Shown here: positions 27,896 to 36,420 of the stretch, piece after piece
Numbering within the stretch: the stretch's first letter is position 1
Layout of the letters: each line of letters opens with the position of its first letter
NCBI RefSeq assembly: GCF_001280125.1
Contig: NZ_LGEG01000256.1
Location: 5,713-69,712, forward strand
Length of the DNA stretch: 64,000 nucleotides
Source: Streptomyces sp. NRRL F-6492
Lineage (GTDB): Bacteria > Actinomycetota > Actinomycetes > Streptomycetales > Streptomycetaceae
Direction of reading: 5' to 3'
Notes under the pieces: model-generated
Databases searched by the model: none
Seen by the model: only the letters and a program-made list of their open reading frames with translations
What the model was told of the DNA's origin: nothing
Translations under genes and position numbers: made by a program

Positions 27896-28246
27896 GTGCT
27901 GGAGATGACGCGCGAGGAGTTCGAGGAGCTTGTCGCCGAAGCCCTGGACCGGATCCCGCCGGAGCTGACGCGGCTGATGGACAACGTCGCCGTGTTCGTG
28001 GAGGACGAGCCGCCCTCCGACGATCCCGAGCTGCTCGGGCTCTACGAGGGGACGCCGCTGACCGAGCGGGGCGAGTGGTACGCCGGGGTGCTCCCGGACC
28101 GGATCACGATCTACCGGGGGCCGACGCTGCGGATGTGCGAGTCGCGCGAGGACGTGGTCGCGGAGACCGAGATCACGGTGGTGCACGAGATCGCCCACCA
28201 CTTCGGCATCGACGACGAACGGCTCCACGCGCTGGGCTACGGCTGA
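27896..28246 (+). CDS. Small zinicin-like metallopeptidase-family protein
   Basis: A 116-residue protein (MLEMTREEFEEL-type start) with a C-terminal HExxHxxGxxD zinc motif, HEIAHHFGIDDERL, typical of the minimal metallopeptidase family PF06262. The conserved DNVAVFVED and LLGLYEGTPLTERG segments are present. Its physiological substrate is not known. GTG at 27896 is chosen because GGGGGAG lies nine bases before it and the family begins there. It is divergent from the tRNA-Glu cluster. Confidence 0.9.
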   Translation: MLEMTREEFEELVAEALDRIPPELTRLMDNVAVFVEDEPPSDDPELLGLYEGTPLTERGEWYAGVLPDRITIYRGPTLRMCESREDVVAETEITVVHEIAHHFGIDDERLHALGYG

Positions 28247-28444
28247 CGGTTGGGGCCGGTGCCGGGAGCGCGGCCGGGGGCGTGGCCGACGGTTGCGGTC
28301 GGCGGGTGCGCTCCGGGTGCGCCGACCGGGTGAGAGGGCGGGCTCCGTTTCCCTTGCGCGGGGGCCCGTGTCCCTTGCGGGGCCGGGGGAGTTGGGCAGT
28401 GCGACGCGTTCCGTTCCTGCCTGTTGTGTCCTGGAGGTGCCCCC

Positions 28445-29134
28445 GTGCGCCATTTGCCCACCCCGGCGAGATGGGTCGCCGCCGCGCTGACCGTCGCGGC
28501 CTGTGCCGGACTGAGCGGCTGTATGAGTGTGAGCGACGACGGGGCGAAGCCGGGGCCCGGCGCCTCCGGGGGGAAGCGGGGCGTGGCGGCCGAGTCCGAC
28601 GGCGGCAGGGGCCTCCCGGACGGGGGCGGCGGCTCCTGGAACGGCCTCCCGGACGGGGGCGGGCCCGAGGTGACCGGATCGGGCAAGGAGACCCCGGTGC
28701 CGAGCGGCTCGCCGTCCGGCAGCGCGCAGCCCACGGAGGGCGCGGTCCTGCCCGGCACCGGCCCTTCGGCCGGCACGGCGAAGCCGCAGCCGACCGGAGG
28801 CGGTCGCGAGGAGCCGAGCGGCGGTGCGGGCGGTGGCGGGAGCGGCGGCGGCGGGGGCGGGAGCGCGGGCGGCGGGACCGGTGGTGTCGGCGGCGGGACC
28901 GGCGGGCCGGGCGGCGGCGGGAGCACGCCCACTCCGGAGCCGACGCAGCCGCCCGTCGAGCCCACGCCGGAGCCGCCGGTCCCGACCCCGGAGCCGACGC
29001 CCGAGCCGACCTCCGACCCCACCGACCCGCCGGCGTCCGGTCCCGACGTCCAGATGGGTGCCGTGCGGGCCGCGGCGGAGGGGGAGGGCGCGACCCCGGA
29101 ACCGGCGGCGTCTCCGCAGGTGGGACCGGTGTGA
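28445..29134 (+). CDS. Low-complexity secreted lipoprotein
   Basis: A 229-residue protein with signal peptide and lipobox LSGC (Cys26). It continues with a long Gly-rich stretch (about residues 100-160) and a Pro/Glu/Thr-rich stretch with PTPEPT repeats (about 160-195). The C-terminal 25 residues are mildly conserved-looking (DVQMGAVRAAAEGEG). No enzymatic domain is visible; it may be a cell-surface spacer protein. GGAGGTG precedes the GTG at 28445. Confidence 0.75.
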   Translation: MRHLPTPARWVAAALTVAACAGLSGCMSVSDDGAKPGPGASGGKRGVAAESDGGRGLPDGGGGSWNGLPDGGGPEVTGSGKETPVPSGSPSGSAQPTEGAVLPGTGPSAGTAKPQPTGGGREEPSGGAGGGGSGGGGGGSAGGGTGGVGGGTGGPGGGGSTPTPEPTQPPVEPTPEPPVPTPEPTPEPTSDPTDPPASGPDVQMGAVRAAAEGEGATPEPAASPQVGPV

Positions 29135-29333
29135 CGGAGTCCGATTTGCCATAGGTGGGGGAGGGTGCGTATGGTGGTAGATCGTTTGATCCCATTGCCC
29201 GGCGCCGACACAGAAGAGCGCCGTGTGGCGCGTACTCTCCCTAGCCGTGGCTGGACCGCATCGAGGCGGTCGATTTGCGAAAACACGGAGTTGACGGGCG
29301 CGTGCCGAGACTCCGGAAGGTTTCGCATTTCGC

Positions 29334-31277
29334 ATGTCCATTTTCAGTTCTGACCACGCCGTCATGCCCGAGAACGACGAGATCGTCGAGGCCACCGAGA
29401 CCGTCGCGATCGAGGCCGAGGCCCAGGCCCTCATCGAGGCCGAGGCCGACGTCCTCGCCGAGGACGTGACCGAGGACGACGACTCCGCCGAGGAGCCCGC
29501 CGAGCCCACGATCACCTTCGCGGACCTCGGTCTGCCCGAGGGCGTCGTGCGCAAGCTCGCGCAGAACGGCGTGACCACCCCCTTCCCGATCCAGGCGGCG
29601 ACCATCCCGGACGCCCTGGCCGGCAAGGACATCCTCGGCCGCGGCCGCACCGGCTCCGGCAAGACCCTCTCCTTCGGTCTGCCGCTCCTGGCCACCCTGG
29701 CGGGCGGCCACACCGACAAGAAGAAGCCCCGCGGCATCATCCTCACCCCGACCCGTGAGCTCGCGATGCAGGTCGCGGACGCCCTCCAGCCCTACGGCGA
29801 CGTGCTCGGCCTCAAGATGAAGGTCGTCTGCGGCGGTACGTCCATGGGCAACCAGATCTACGCCCTGGAGCGCGGCGTCGACATCCTCGTCGCCACCCCG
29901 GGCCGTCTCCGCGACATCATCAACCGCGGCGCCTGCTCCCTCGAGGCCGTCCAGATCGCCGTCCTCGACGAGGCCGACCAGATGGCCGACCTGGGCTTCC
30001 TGCCCGAGGTCACCGAGCTGCTCGACCAGGTCCCGACCGGCGGCCAGCGCCTCCTCTTCTCCGCCACCCTGGAGAACGAGATCGACAGCCTGGTCAAGCG
30101 CTACCTGGTGGACCCCGTCACGCACGAGGTCGACCCGTCCGCCGGTGCCGTCACCACCATGACCCACCACGTCCTCGTCGTGAAGCCGAAGGACAAGGCC
30201 CCGGTCACCGCCGCGATCGCCGCCCGCAAGGGCCGCACGATCATCTTCGTCCGCACCCAGCTGGGCGCCGACCGCATCGCCGAGCAGCTGCAGGACACCG
30301 GCGTCAAGGCCGACGCCCTGCACGGCGGCATGACGCAGGGCGCCCGTACGCGGGTCCTCGACGACTTCAAGAAGGGCTACGTCAACGCGCTCGTCGCGAC
30401 CGACGTCGCCGCCCGAGGCATCCACGTCGACGGCATCGACCTGGTCCTGAACGTGGACCCGGCCGGTGACCACAAGGACTACCTGCACCGCTCGGGCCGC
30501 ACCGCCCGTGCCGGCCGCTCCGGCGTCGTGGTCTCCCTGGCCCTGCCGCACCAGCGCCGCCAGATCTTCCGTCTGATGGAGGACGCGGGCGTCGACGCCT
30601 CGCGCCACATCGTCGGCGGGGCCGGCGCCTTCGACCCGGAGGTCGCCGAGATCACCGGCGCCCGTTCGCTGACCGAGGTCCAGGCCGACTCCGCGAACAA
30701 CTCCGCCAAGCAGGCCGAGCGTGAGGTCGTCGACCTCACCAAGCAGCTGGAGCGCCTCCAGCGCCGGGCCGTCGAGCTCCGCGAGGAGGCCGACCGCCTG
30801 GTGGCCCGCGCCGCCCGCGAGCGCGGCGAGGACCCGGAGGCGGCCGTGGCCGAGGTGACCGAGGCCGCCGAGGCCGAGGTCGCGGCGGCGGCCGTGGAGG
30901 CCGAGCGCGCCGCGCGTGCCGAGGAGCGCCGCGAGGAGCGTCCGTCCTTCCGCGACGAGCGGGGCAACTTCGAGCGCCGCGACCGTGGCGGCGACCGGGG
31001 CGACCGTGGTGGTTTCCGCGGTGGCGACCGCGGTGGCGACCGTGGCGGCCGTCCCTTCGAGCGTCGTGACAACGACCGTCCGTCCGGCGGGTTCCGTCGT
31101 GACGACCGTCCGTCGGGTGGTTTCAACCGCGACGACCGCGGTGGCCGTTCTTTCGAGCGTCGTGACAACGACCGTCCGTCCGGCGGGTTCCGTCGTGACG
31201 ACCGTCCGTCGGGTGGTTTCAACCGCGACGACCGTGGCGGCCGACGACCGCGGCGGCCGTCCCTTCGAGCGTCGTGA
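29334..31277 (+). CDS. DEAD-box RNA helicase, 3' end frameshifted
   Basis: A 647-residue product as read. The helicase core has the Q motif with F in TPFPIQAAT, motif I GRTGSGKT (104-111), motif Ia PTRELAMQ, DEAD in VLDEADQMAD, SAT in LFSATLEN, and HRSGRTARAGR. A coiled coil (about 455-530) and an RGG-like tail follow. The tail has a 32-residue repeat (FERRDNDRPSGGFRRDDR...) and then ends in an out-of-family peptide RRPRRPSLRAS. A 16-bp tandem duplication at 31226-31257 shifts the frame. Without one copy the frame continues to 31473 and ends DDKPRWKRNG, giving 707 residues. The core should be unaffected. Confidence 0.92.
   Translation: MSIFSSDHAVMPENDEIVEATETVAIEAEAQALIEAEADVLAEDVTEDDDSAEEPAEPTITFADLGLPEGVVRKLAQNGVTTPFPIQAATIPDALAGKDILGRGRTGSGKTLSFGLPLLATLAGGHTDKKKPRGIILTPTRELAMQVADALQPYGDVLGLKMKVVCGGTSMGNQIYALERGVDILVATPGRLRDIINRGACSLEAVQIAVLDEADQMADLGFLPEVTELLDQVPTGGQRLLFSATLENEIDSLVKRYLVDPVTHEVDPSAGAVTTMTHHVLVVKPKDKAPVTAAIAARKGRTIIFVRTQLGADRIAEQLQDTGVKADALHGGMTQGARTRVLDDFKKGYVNALVATDVAARGIHVDGIDLVLNVDPAGDHKDYLHRSGRTARAGRSGVVVSLALPHQRRQIFRLMEDAGVDASRHIVGGAGAFDPEVAEITGARSLTEVQADSANNSAKQAEREVVDLTKQLERLQRRAVELREEADRLVARAARERGEDPEAAVAEVTEAAEAEVAAAAVEAERAARAEERREERPSFRDERGNFERRDRGGDRGDRGGFRGGDRGGDRGGRPFERRDNDRPSGGFRRDDRPSGGFNRDDRGGRSFERRDNDRPSGGFRRDDRPSGGFNRDDRGGRRPRRPSLRAS
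31056..31241 (+). repeat. 96-bp in-frame repeat in the helicase tail
   Basis: Two nearly identical copies with a 96-bp period start with TTCGAGCGTCGTGAC at 31056 and 31152, encoding the 32-residue RG/RDD-rich module. A third, diverged unit follows in the alternative frame after the 16-bp duplication. Confidence 0.9.
31226..31257 (+). repeat. 16-bp tandem duplication causing a frameshift
   Basis: CGACGACCGTGGCGGC (31226-31241) is followed directly by CGACGACCGCGGCGGC (31242-31257), one mismatch in 16. Removing either copy joins codon 31239-31241 to CGT at 31258 and restores the RPFERRDDRPSGG reading of the tail. Confidence 0.9.
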
Positions 31278-31473
31278 CGACCGCCCCTCCGGCGGCCACC
31301 GGGGCAGCGACCGTCCGTTCAACCGCGACCGCCGCGACGACCGTCCGGCCGGCGGCTTCCGCTCCGGCGGCGACCGCCCGTACGGCCGCCGTGACGACCA
31401 CCGCGGCTCCGGCCCGGCCGGCGGCTCCTTCGGCCGCCGCGACGACAAGCCGCGCTGGAAGCGCAACGGCTGA
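31278..31473 (+). pseudogene. Detached C-terminal tail of the DEAD-box helicase
   Basis: This segment continues the helicase tail in the +1 frame: RRDDRPSGGHRGSDRPFNRD, then a Gly/Arg/Asp-rich sequence ending PRWKRNG with TGA at 31471-31473. It has no start signal and is only meaningful as part of the upstream gene. It is expressed only if the duplication is absent, is an assembly error, or is bypassed by slippage. Confidence 0.8.
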
Positions 31474-31493
31474 TCTCGCCTAGCACCCTGAAC

Positions 31494-31532
31494 CAGGGCC
31501 CGTACGAGCACTTCGGTGCCGTACGGGCCCTG
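31494..31532 (+). terminator. Terminator after the helicase gene
   Basis: A 13-bp stem (CAGGGCCCGTACG and complement) with an internal GCACTTCGGTGC hairpin, then TTTC. It lies 20 bp after the 31473 stop, which supports 31473 as the ancestral gene end. Confidence 0.9.
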
Positions 31533-31664
31533 TTTCATACGCCCGGACCCGAGCCCGCCGCCGACGGCCCGGCCCCTTCGTCCGGCCCGCAGCGCGCCCG
31601 GTGTCGGATACCCGATCGGCTCCGGGGATCTCTCGGGCTATGCTGCACGGGTGTGCTTGTCCAC

Positions 31665-31738
31665 GGGCCGTTAGCTCAATTGGTCAGAGCAGCGGACTTT
31701 TAATCCGTTGGTTGTGGGTTCGAGTCCCACACGGCCTA
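31665..31738 (+). tRNA. tRNA-Lys(TTT), integration target of the island
   Basis: A 74-nt cloverleaf: acceptor GGGCCGT/ACGGCCT (G1-T72 wobble), anticodon loop CTTTTAA (TTT), T-loop TTCGAGT, discriminator A, no encoded CCA. The gene is complete and preserves function. The part from the anticodon stem to 12 bp past the 3' end is repeated perfectly at 44719-44775, marking it as a site-specific integration target. Confidence 0.97.
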
Positions 31739-31750
31739 CCGAAAGGCGGG
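31694..31750 (+). mobile_element. Left attachment site (57-bp direct repeat overlapping tRNA-Lys)
   Basis: The 57 bases from GGACTTTTAATCC in the anticodon arm to GGCGGG after the tRNA match 44719-44775 without a mismatch. On both sides the identity stops abruptly. This is the usual structure of attL/attR left by tyrosine-recombinase integration into a tRNA 3' end. Confidence 0.92.
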
Positions 31751-31776
31751 CCAGGGGAAACCCCTTGGCCTGTGGC

Positions 31777-31814
31777 GGAGCGCCCCGACTGGTTTCCACC
31801 AGTCGGGGCGCTCC
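31777..31814 (+). terminator. Terminator of tRNA-Lys, inside the island
   Basis: A 16-bp stem (GGAGCGCCCCGACTGG and complement) with a 6-base loop. It resembles the terminator at 44796-44837 beyond the right attachment site, as expected if the element brought its own 3' cap for the tRNA. Confidence 0.9.
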
Positions 31815-31950
31815 GTCGTTTCAACGGGACCATCAGCTCTGCAACGTCCTCACGCGCACGCAGCGTCCTCGGTACCGTGCTGGTGACGAACTCTGCACGG
31901 ACAGACCGGCGCACCCCGCACGGACGTCCGACGGTTGGGGAGGTGTCCTG

Positions 31951-33180
31951 ATGCTGGAGGAAGCCGAGGAGATCGGCCGGCGCGTTCGCAGGGCGAGGCT
32001 GCGGCTCGGGATGCCGCAGGCCGACCTGGCGACGGCCCTGGGGAAGTCGCAGGGCTGGGTGTCGAAGATGGAGCGGGGCCTGATCGAGCTGGACCGGGTC
32101 GGGCTGCTCAACCAGGTGGCCGCCGAGCTGCACGTCCATCCGAACGACCTGATCGGGCGCCCGTACAGCAGTTCCCCGGATGACAACCAGTGGCAGGTCG
32201 CCGCCTCCTCGGTCCTGCGCGAGCTGCGTCGCTACGACCTTGCCCCCGTCTTCGACGGCGCGCCCCGGCCTGCGCCGCAGTTGTGGCGGGAGGTGACGCG
32301 GCTGCACCGGCTGCGGGACACCGCCTCGAACGTGGCGATCCTCCGGATCCTGCCCGACCTGTTCCGCGAGGCCCGGGCCCTGGCGGAGGTCTCGGAGGGG
32401 CACGGGCGGGAGGAGGCGTACGCGATCTACGCGGTGTGCTGCAAGTTCGCCCACACCGCCGCCCACTCCCTCGGCCACCCCGAGCTGGTGGCGATGGCCT
32501 GTGAGCGGGCCGCGTGGTCGGCGCGGCTTTCCGGGGACCCGGTGCTGCCGGCGGTGGCGGACTGGATGCGGGTCTGGGACATGTGGGCGACGGCCGACTG
32601 GGCGGACGCGCTGACACTCTCGGACAAGGCGATCGGGTCGGTGCAGCAGGCGTACGAGCAGGGCGACCCCCTGGCCGTACGGGCGTGGGGGACCCTCCAG
32701 CTCCGGGCGGCGGTCTCGGCTGCCCGTGCCGGCCGCGCCTCGGAGGCGGAGGAGCGGATCGGGTACGCGAAGGACGCCGCCGAGCGGATGGACGCGTACG
32801 TCGGGGCGCCGGTGTACGACCGGCACTCGCTGACGTTCTCCGCCGGGAACGTGCAGATCCACGCGATCAGCGTCGCCCTGGAGATGGGCGAGCAGGGCAA
32901 GGCGCTTGAGATCAACCGTCGCACCAGCCCCGAGCTGGTCGGGACGCTGCCCCACTCCCGCCAGGGTCACCACCACATGGACATCGCGCGTGCGTGGCTA
33001 TGGGACGGCAACCGGGACAAGGCCCTCGGCGAGCTGGAGAGGGCCGAGCGGATCGCGCCCCAGCTCGTACGGAACCACCCCATCGCCCGTTCGACGCTGC
33101 GCGGCATCGTCTACGCCGAGCGGACCGCCACGCGCGAGAAGCTTCGGCGCATGTCCGACCGTTTCCACCTGGACGGATAG
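31951..33180 (+). CDS. XRE-type HTH protein with helical-repeat domain
   Basis: A 409-residue protein: N-terminal Cro/C1-type helix-turn-helix (residues 8-65, MPQADLATALGKSQGWVSKMERG) and a long all-helical region with TPR-like pairs (for example EAYAIYAVCCKFAHTAAHSLG and ALTLSDKAIGSVQQAYEQG). This architecture is common among Streptomyces regulators acting in development, often paired with small partner genes. GGGGAGG lies seven to eleven bases before the ATG. It is the first gene inside the island and may regulate the following cluster. Confidence 0.85.
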   Translation: MLEEAEEIGRRVRRARLRLGMPQADLATALGKSQGWVSKMERGLIELDRVGLLNQVAAELHVHPNDLIGRPYSSSPDDNQWQVAASSVLRELRRYDLAPVFDGAPRPAPQLWREVTRLHRLRDTASNVAILRILPDLFREARALAEVSEGHGREEAYAIYAVCCKFAHTAAHSLGHPELVAMACERAAWSARLSGDPVLPAVADWMRVWDMWATADWADALTLSDKAIGSVQQAYEQGDPLAVRAWGTLQLRAAVSAARAGRASEAEERIGYAKDAAERMDAYVGAPVYDRHSLTFSAGNVQIHAISVALEMGEQGKALEINRRTSPELVGTLPHSRQGHHHMDIARAWLWDGNRDKALGELERAERIAPQLVRNHPIARSTLRGIVYAERTATREKLRRMSDRFHLDG

Positions 33181-33256
33181 GGGCGCACGGGAGGCGGACA
33201 GGGGTCGTATTCCTCCGGCTCATATTCAGGGGCTCTCCCGTCCCTACCTTCGGGAC

Positions 33257-33703
33257 ATGACCGGACGACTTCTTCCCCACCTCCCCTCACAAGGAGCCGA
33301 GTTAGGGACAGCGGCTCCCTTCCTCCCTCAGCTCGGAGACCTCGCCGCCGACACCGCCCGGGACGGCCGTGTCGGCGTCGTGGTCGCGTTGCCGGGCGAG
33401 GGTTCCGCCACGACCTACCACCTGCGTCCGCCCGGCGGCGGGCCCGCCTGGACCGCGCCGGCGGACGGCACGACGCTGCGCCCGGTACCGGCGCGGGCCA
33501 CCCACGCGACGCTGCTGCCCGGCCGCGACGCGATCTACGACCCGCGCGCCCGCCAGGGCTCGGTACCCGTCGAGTTCCACTTCGAGGACGGCTCGACCTG
33601 CGAGGCGGCCCTCGTCCTCACCTCGGTGGAGCTGGAGCGGCTGTACGCGCAGACCAGCCGCCTCCTCGACGCGCACGAGAACGCGCTGGGCGGCACCTCG
33701 TGA
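33257..33703 (+). CDS. Hypothetical protein of the island
   Basis: A 148-residue soluble protein with no recognised domain. It has a central beta-rich stretch (GRVGVVVALPGEGSATTYHL, GSVPVEFHFEDGS) and a helical C-terminus (ELERLYAQTSRLLDAHENAL). It starts 76 bp after the HTH gene and overlaps the next small gene by four bases (GTGA), so the two are cotranslated. It may be a partner of the HTH regulator; function unknown. Confidence 0.7.
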   Translation: MTGRLLPHLPSQGAELGTAAPFLPQLGDLAADTARDGRVGVVVALPGEGSATTYHLRPPGGGPAWTAPADGTTLRPVPARATHATLLPGRDAIYDPRARQGSVPVEFHFEDGSTCEAALVLTSVELERLYAQTSRLLDAHENALGGTS

Positions 33704-33906
33704 GCGGGACCCGACGCCGCCAGGTGTGGTCTGCCACTTCCGTACGGAGTGACCGGTTCGCGCTCGCGTTCCTGGCCCTCGCCGGTCTGGTGGGGCCGGC
33801 CTGGGCCCTTCGCGACCAGGCCGTCCAGCTCGTCGGTGACATGCGACACCGGCCCGCCGTCGCGGCTCCGGACGTGAGCCTGCCCCACCTCGCCCCCGGC
33901 CGCTGA
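33700..33906 (+). CDS. Small membrane protein of the island
   Basis: A 68-residue protein with one hydrophobic segment (residues 20-37, FALAFLALAGLVGPAWAL) after a basic N-terminus and a short polar tail. The GTG start overlaps the preceding stop. No family recognised. Confidence 0.55.
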   Translation: MSGTRRRQVWSATSVRSDRFALAFLALAGLVGPAWALRDQAVQLVGDMRHRPAVAAPDVSLPHLAPGR

Positions 33907-34119
33907 GACGCGCCTTCGGCCACTGAGACCGCTCCGGCGCCCGGGCCACCTCCCCGTACCCGGCCGCCGGAGCCTTCCCCGCCGCCCTCCCGTCCGGGCG
34001 GCGCGCAGGAAACCGCCCCGCTCCCGTGCGGCCCCGTGGCTTCGGCTGCCGGGAGCGGGGCGGCTCGTACCTCTCGCACGGTCCTGGAACATCCACGCGT
34101 GATTCCCCAGGGAGGGTTC

Positions 34120-35352
34120 GTGGACATCCCGTACATCGTCGTCGACCAGCTCGACCCCGATCAGCAGCAGATCTGGAAGACGTACTTCGGCGACGCCGAC
34201 CGCCCCCGCTACGTCGAGGAGGGCATCTGGCGCCGCACCCAGGAGAAGGCCACCGCCGGCCAGTCCGGCTGGTCGGACTCCGGGGACGCCTGGCGGCGGA
34301 TCATCCACTACCGGTACCGGTACGGCCTGGTGCCGACGACCGCCGCCCCGGCGATCGGCCTGACCGACCTCTACCTCTACCACTCCGCGTCCGCACCGGC
34401 CGGGGAGATCACCGCCCACCACGACGCCCTGCGGTCCTCGCTCGCCGTAGGCGGCTGGAAGACGGCGTCGGGCGGAGCCTTCTGGACGCGGCGGGACCTG
34501 AGGTGCCGGATCACCGAGCACGACGTCCACCCGCAGGACGCCGCCGCTGGACGCGCGCTCCCGGGCGGCTACCGGACGCTCGACGTACGGATCACCTCCG
34601 CCGCGTACGCGCCCCCGCCCTCGGTCCGGCAGCTCCCGTGGCACGTGCTGTCCACCGGGATCAGGGCAAAGGACCGCCCGGGGACGGCCACGCGGATACC
34701 GAACCTGTCCGTGCTCGCGGACCTGCGGCCGTTCCAGGTGGAGATCGGCTGCGGCACGTCGGTCGAGGCCGGCATCCCGCCCCTGCACCGGCTCCACGAG
34801 ATCTACCGGGTCACCGACCGGCAGGGCCACGAGCCGCGCGAGCACCGCTTCACCCTCTCCCCGACCGCGGACACCCTGCTGCACGAGGTGCTGACCGAGC
34901 CGGAGGAGAAGGCGGCGGAGTTCGTGGAGATGTTCCGCGCCTGCTTCCTGGCCGAGCCGACCCCGGCCCTGTGGGCGCTGAGGGAACTGAAGGACACCGG
35001 TCACCTCGTCGGGCCGGTCATCACCCACAACTTCGACGTCCTGGCCGCCCGTGCCGGGCTCGACGAGTGCTTCATGCGCCGCTACGACCAGGCCGTGCCC
35101 GACGTCGAGTGGGTCGAGGGTGCCAAGGCCCTCCTGGTGGTCGGCCTGCACGCCGATCGGCGCAGGGTCCAGGCCCGTGACCGCGAGCGCGGCATGACGG
35201 TCGTCTACCTGGACCCGGAGGGGTTCTGGCACGACGGCGCGTTCCTGCCGTACCCGCTGGAAGGGCCGCAGGACGGTGATCTGGTGTGCCGGGCGACCGC
35301 CGCCGAGGCGCTGCCCGCGCTCGTCAACCTCCTGAAGCAGCAGTCCGATTGA
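34120..35352 (+). CDS. Sir2-fold NAD-binding-like protein with unknown N-terminal domain
   Basis: A 410-residue protein. Residues 1-205 or so form an unrecognised domain (WKTYFGDADRPRYVEEGIW, THHD-type Trp-rich segments). From about residue 210 it resembles a sirtuin fold: GCGTSVEAGIPPLHRLHEIY matches the GAGxSxxSGIP nucleotide loop, ITHNFDVLAARAGL matches TQNIDxLHxxAG, and KALLVVGLHADRRRVQ with MTVVYLD matches the late VVGTSL and INL strands. The sirtuin catalytic His of the HG motif and the zinc cysteines are absent, so deacetylation is unlikely. NAD binding or cleavage is possible. GTG at 34120 has GGGAGGG upstream; the longer start at 34036 lacks one. Confidence 0.65.
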   Translation: MDIPYIVVDQLDPDQQQIWKTYFGDADRPRYVEEGIWRRTQEKATAGQSGWSDSGDAWRRIIHYRYRYGLVPTTAAPAIGLTDLYLYHSASAPAGEITAHHDALRSSLAVGGWKTASGGAFWTRRDLRCRITEHDVHPQDAAAGRALPGGYRTLDVRITSAAYAPPPSVRQLPWHVLSTGIRAKDRPGTATRIPNLSVLADLRPFQVEIGCGTSVEAGIPPLHRLHEIYRVTDRQGHEPREHRFTLSPTADTLLHEVLTEPEEKAAEFVEMFRACFLAEPTPALWALRELKDTGHLVGPVITHNFDVLAARAGLDECFMRRYDQAVPDVEWVEGAKALLVVGLHADRRRVQARDRERGMTVVYLDPEGFWHDGAFLPYPLEGPQDGDLVCRATAAEALPALVNLLKQQSD

Positions 35353-35458
35353 TTCACCTGCACGAAGAGGGTCGCGCCGGGTGCGGGCGCTAGCGTGACG
35401 CACCCGGCCGGCCCGGACTCCCCGGGCGGGCGAGAACAGGGAAAGGAGCGTTGGCCCC

Positions 35459-36420
35459 ATGCGCGTATCCGTCATCGGCTGCGGCCACCTGGGCATCCCG
35501 CACGCTGCTGCCATGGCCGAGATCGGCCACGAGGTCATCGGCGTGGACCTGGACCAGGCGAGGATCGACCGTCTCAACGCCGGCGAGAGCCCCATCTACG
35601 AGGAGGGGCTGCCCGAACTGCTCGCCGCCCACACCGCCTCCGGGCGGCTGCGCTTCACCACCAGCCTGGCCGAGGCCGCCGAGGCCGCCGAGTTCGCCGA
35701 CGTCCACTTCCTCGCCGTGGGCACCCCGATCGACGCCGACGGACGGAGCTACGACACCGGCCAGGTCTTCGGCGCCGCCCGCGCCCTCGCCCCGCACCTG
35801 ACCCGCCCGACCGTCATCATCGGCAAGTCCACGGTCACCGTCGGCACCACCCGCGACCTCGCCGCCCTCCTCGCCCGCCTCTCCCCGGCCGGCGAGGAGG
35901 TGGAGGTCGTCTGGAACCCCGAGTTCCTGCGCGAGGGCCACGCCATCGACGACACCCTGCGGCCCGACCGGATCGTCGTCGGCGTCCCCTCGCCCCGCGC
36001 TGAGGACGCCGTACGCGAGGTCTATGCGCCGCTCCTGGCCAACGGCATCCCGCCGTTCGTCACCGACCCCGCCACCGCCGAACTCATCAAGGGCGCCGCC
36101 AACGCCTACCTCGGCATGAAGATCTCCTTCATCAACGGCGTCGCCGACATGTGCGCCGCCGCCGGAGCCGACGTCCAGCAGCTCACCGAGGCCATCGGCC
36201 TCGACCCGCGCATCGGCCGCGGCGGCCTGAACGCCGGACCCGGTTACGGCGGCGGCTGCCTCCCCAAGGACGTCCGTGCCTTCACCGCCTCCGCCCGCAC
36301 CCTCGGCGCCACCGAGGCGGCGACCCTCCTGCGAGCCGCCGAAGAGGTCAACGAGTCCCGCCCCACCGCCGCCCTGAAGCTCATCGAGCAAACTCTCGGC
36401 CGATCCGTCGACGGCGTCCG
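35459..36420 (+). pseudogene. Nucleotide-sugar (UDP-glucose/GDP-mannose type) dehydrogenase, 3'-truncated
   Basis: An intact start (AAAGGAGCG then ATG) leads into a Rossmann domain (VIGCGHLG), the VGTP loop and the catalytic-Cys motif GYGGGCLPKDV near residue 265. Around residue 320 (DGVRG) the family sequence stops, where VAVLGxxFKPxxDD should start the C-terminal UDP-binding domain. It is fused to reversed transposase DNA. The open frame runs on into the IS to 36697 (412 residues in total), but the third domain is missing. The enzyme is unlikely to function. It follows the Sir2-like gene by 106 bp. Confidence 0.8.
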
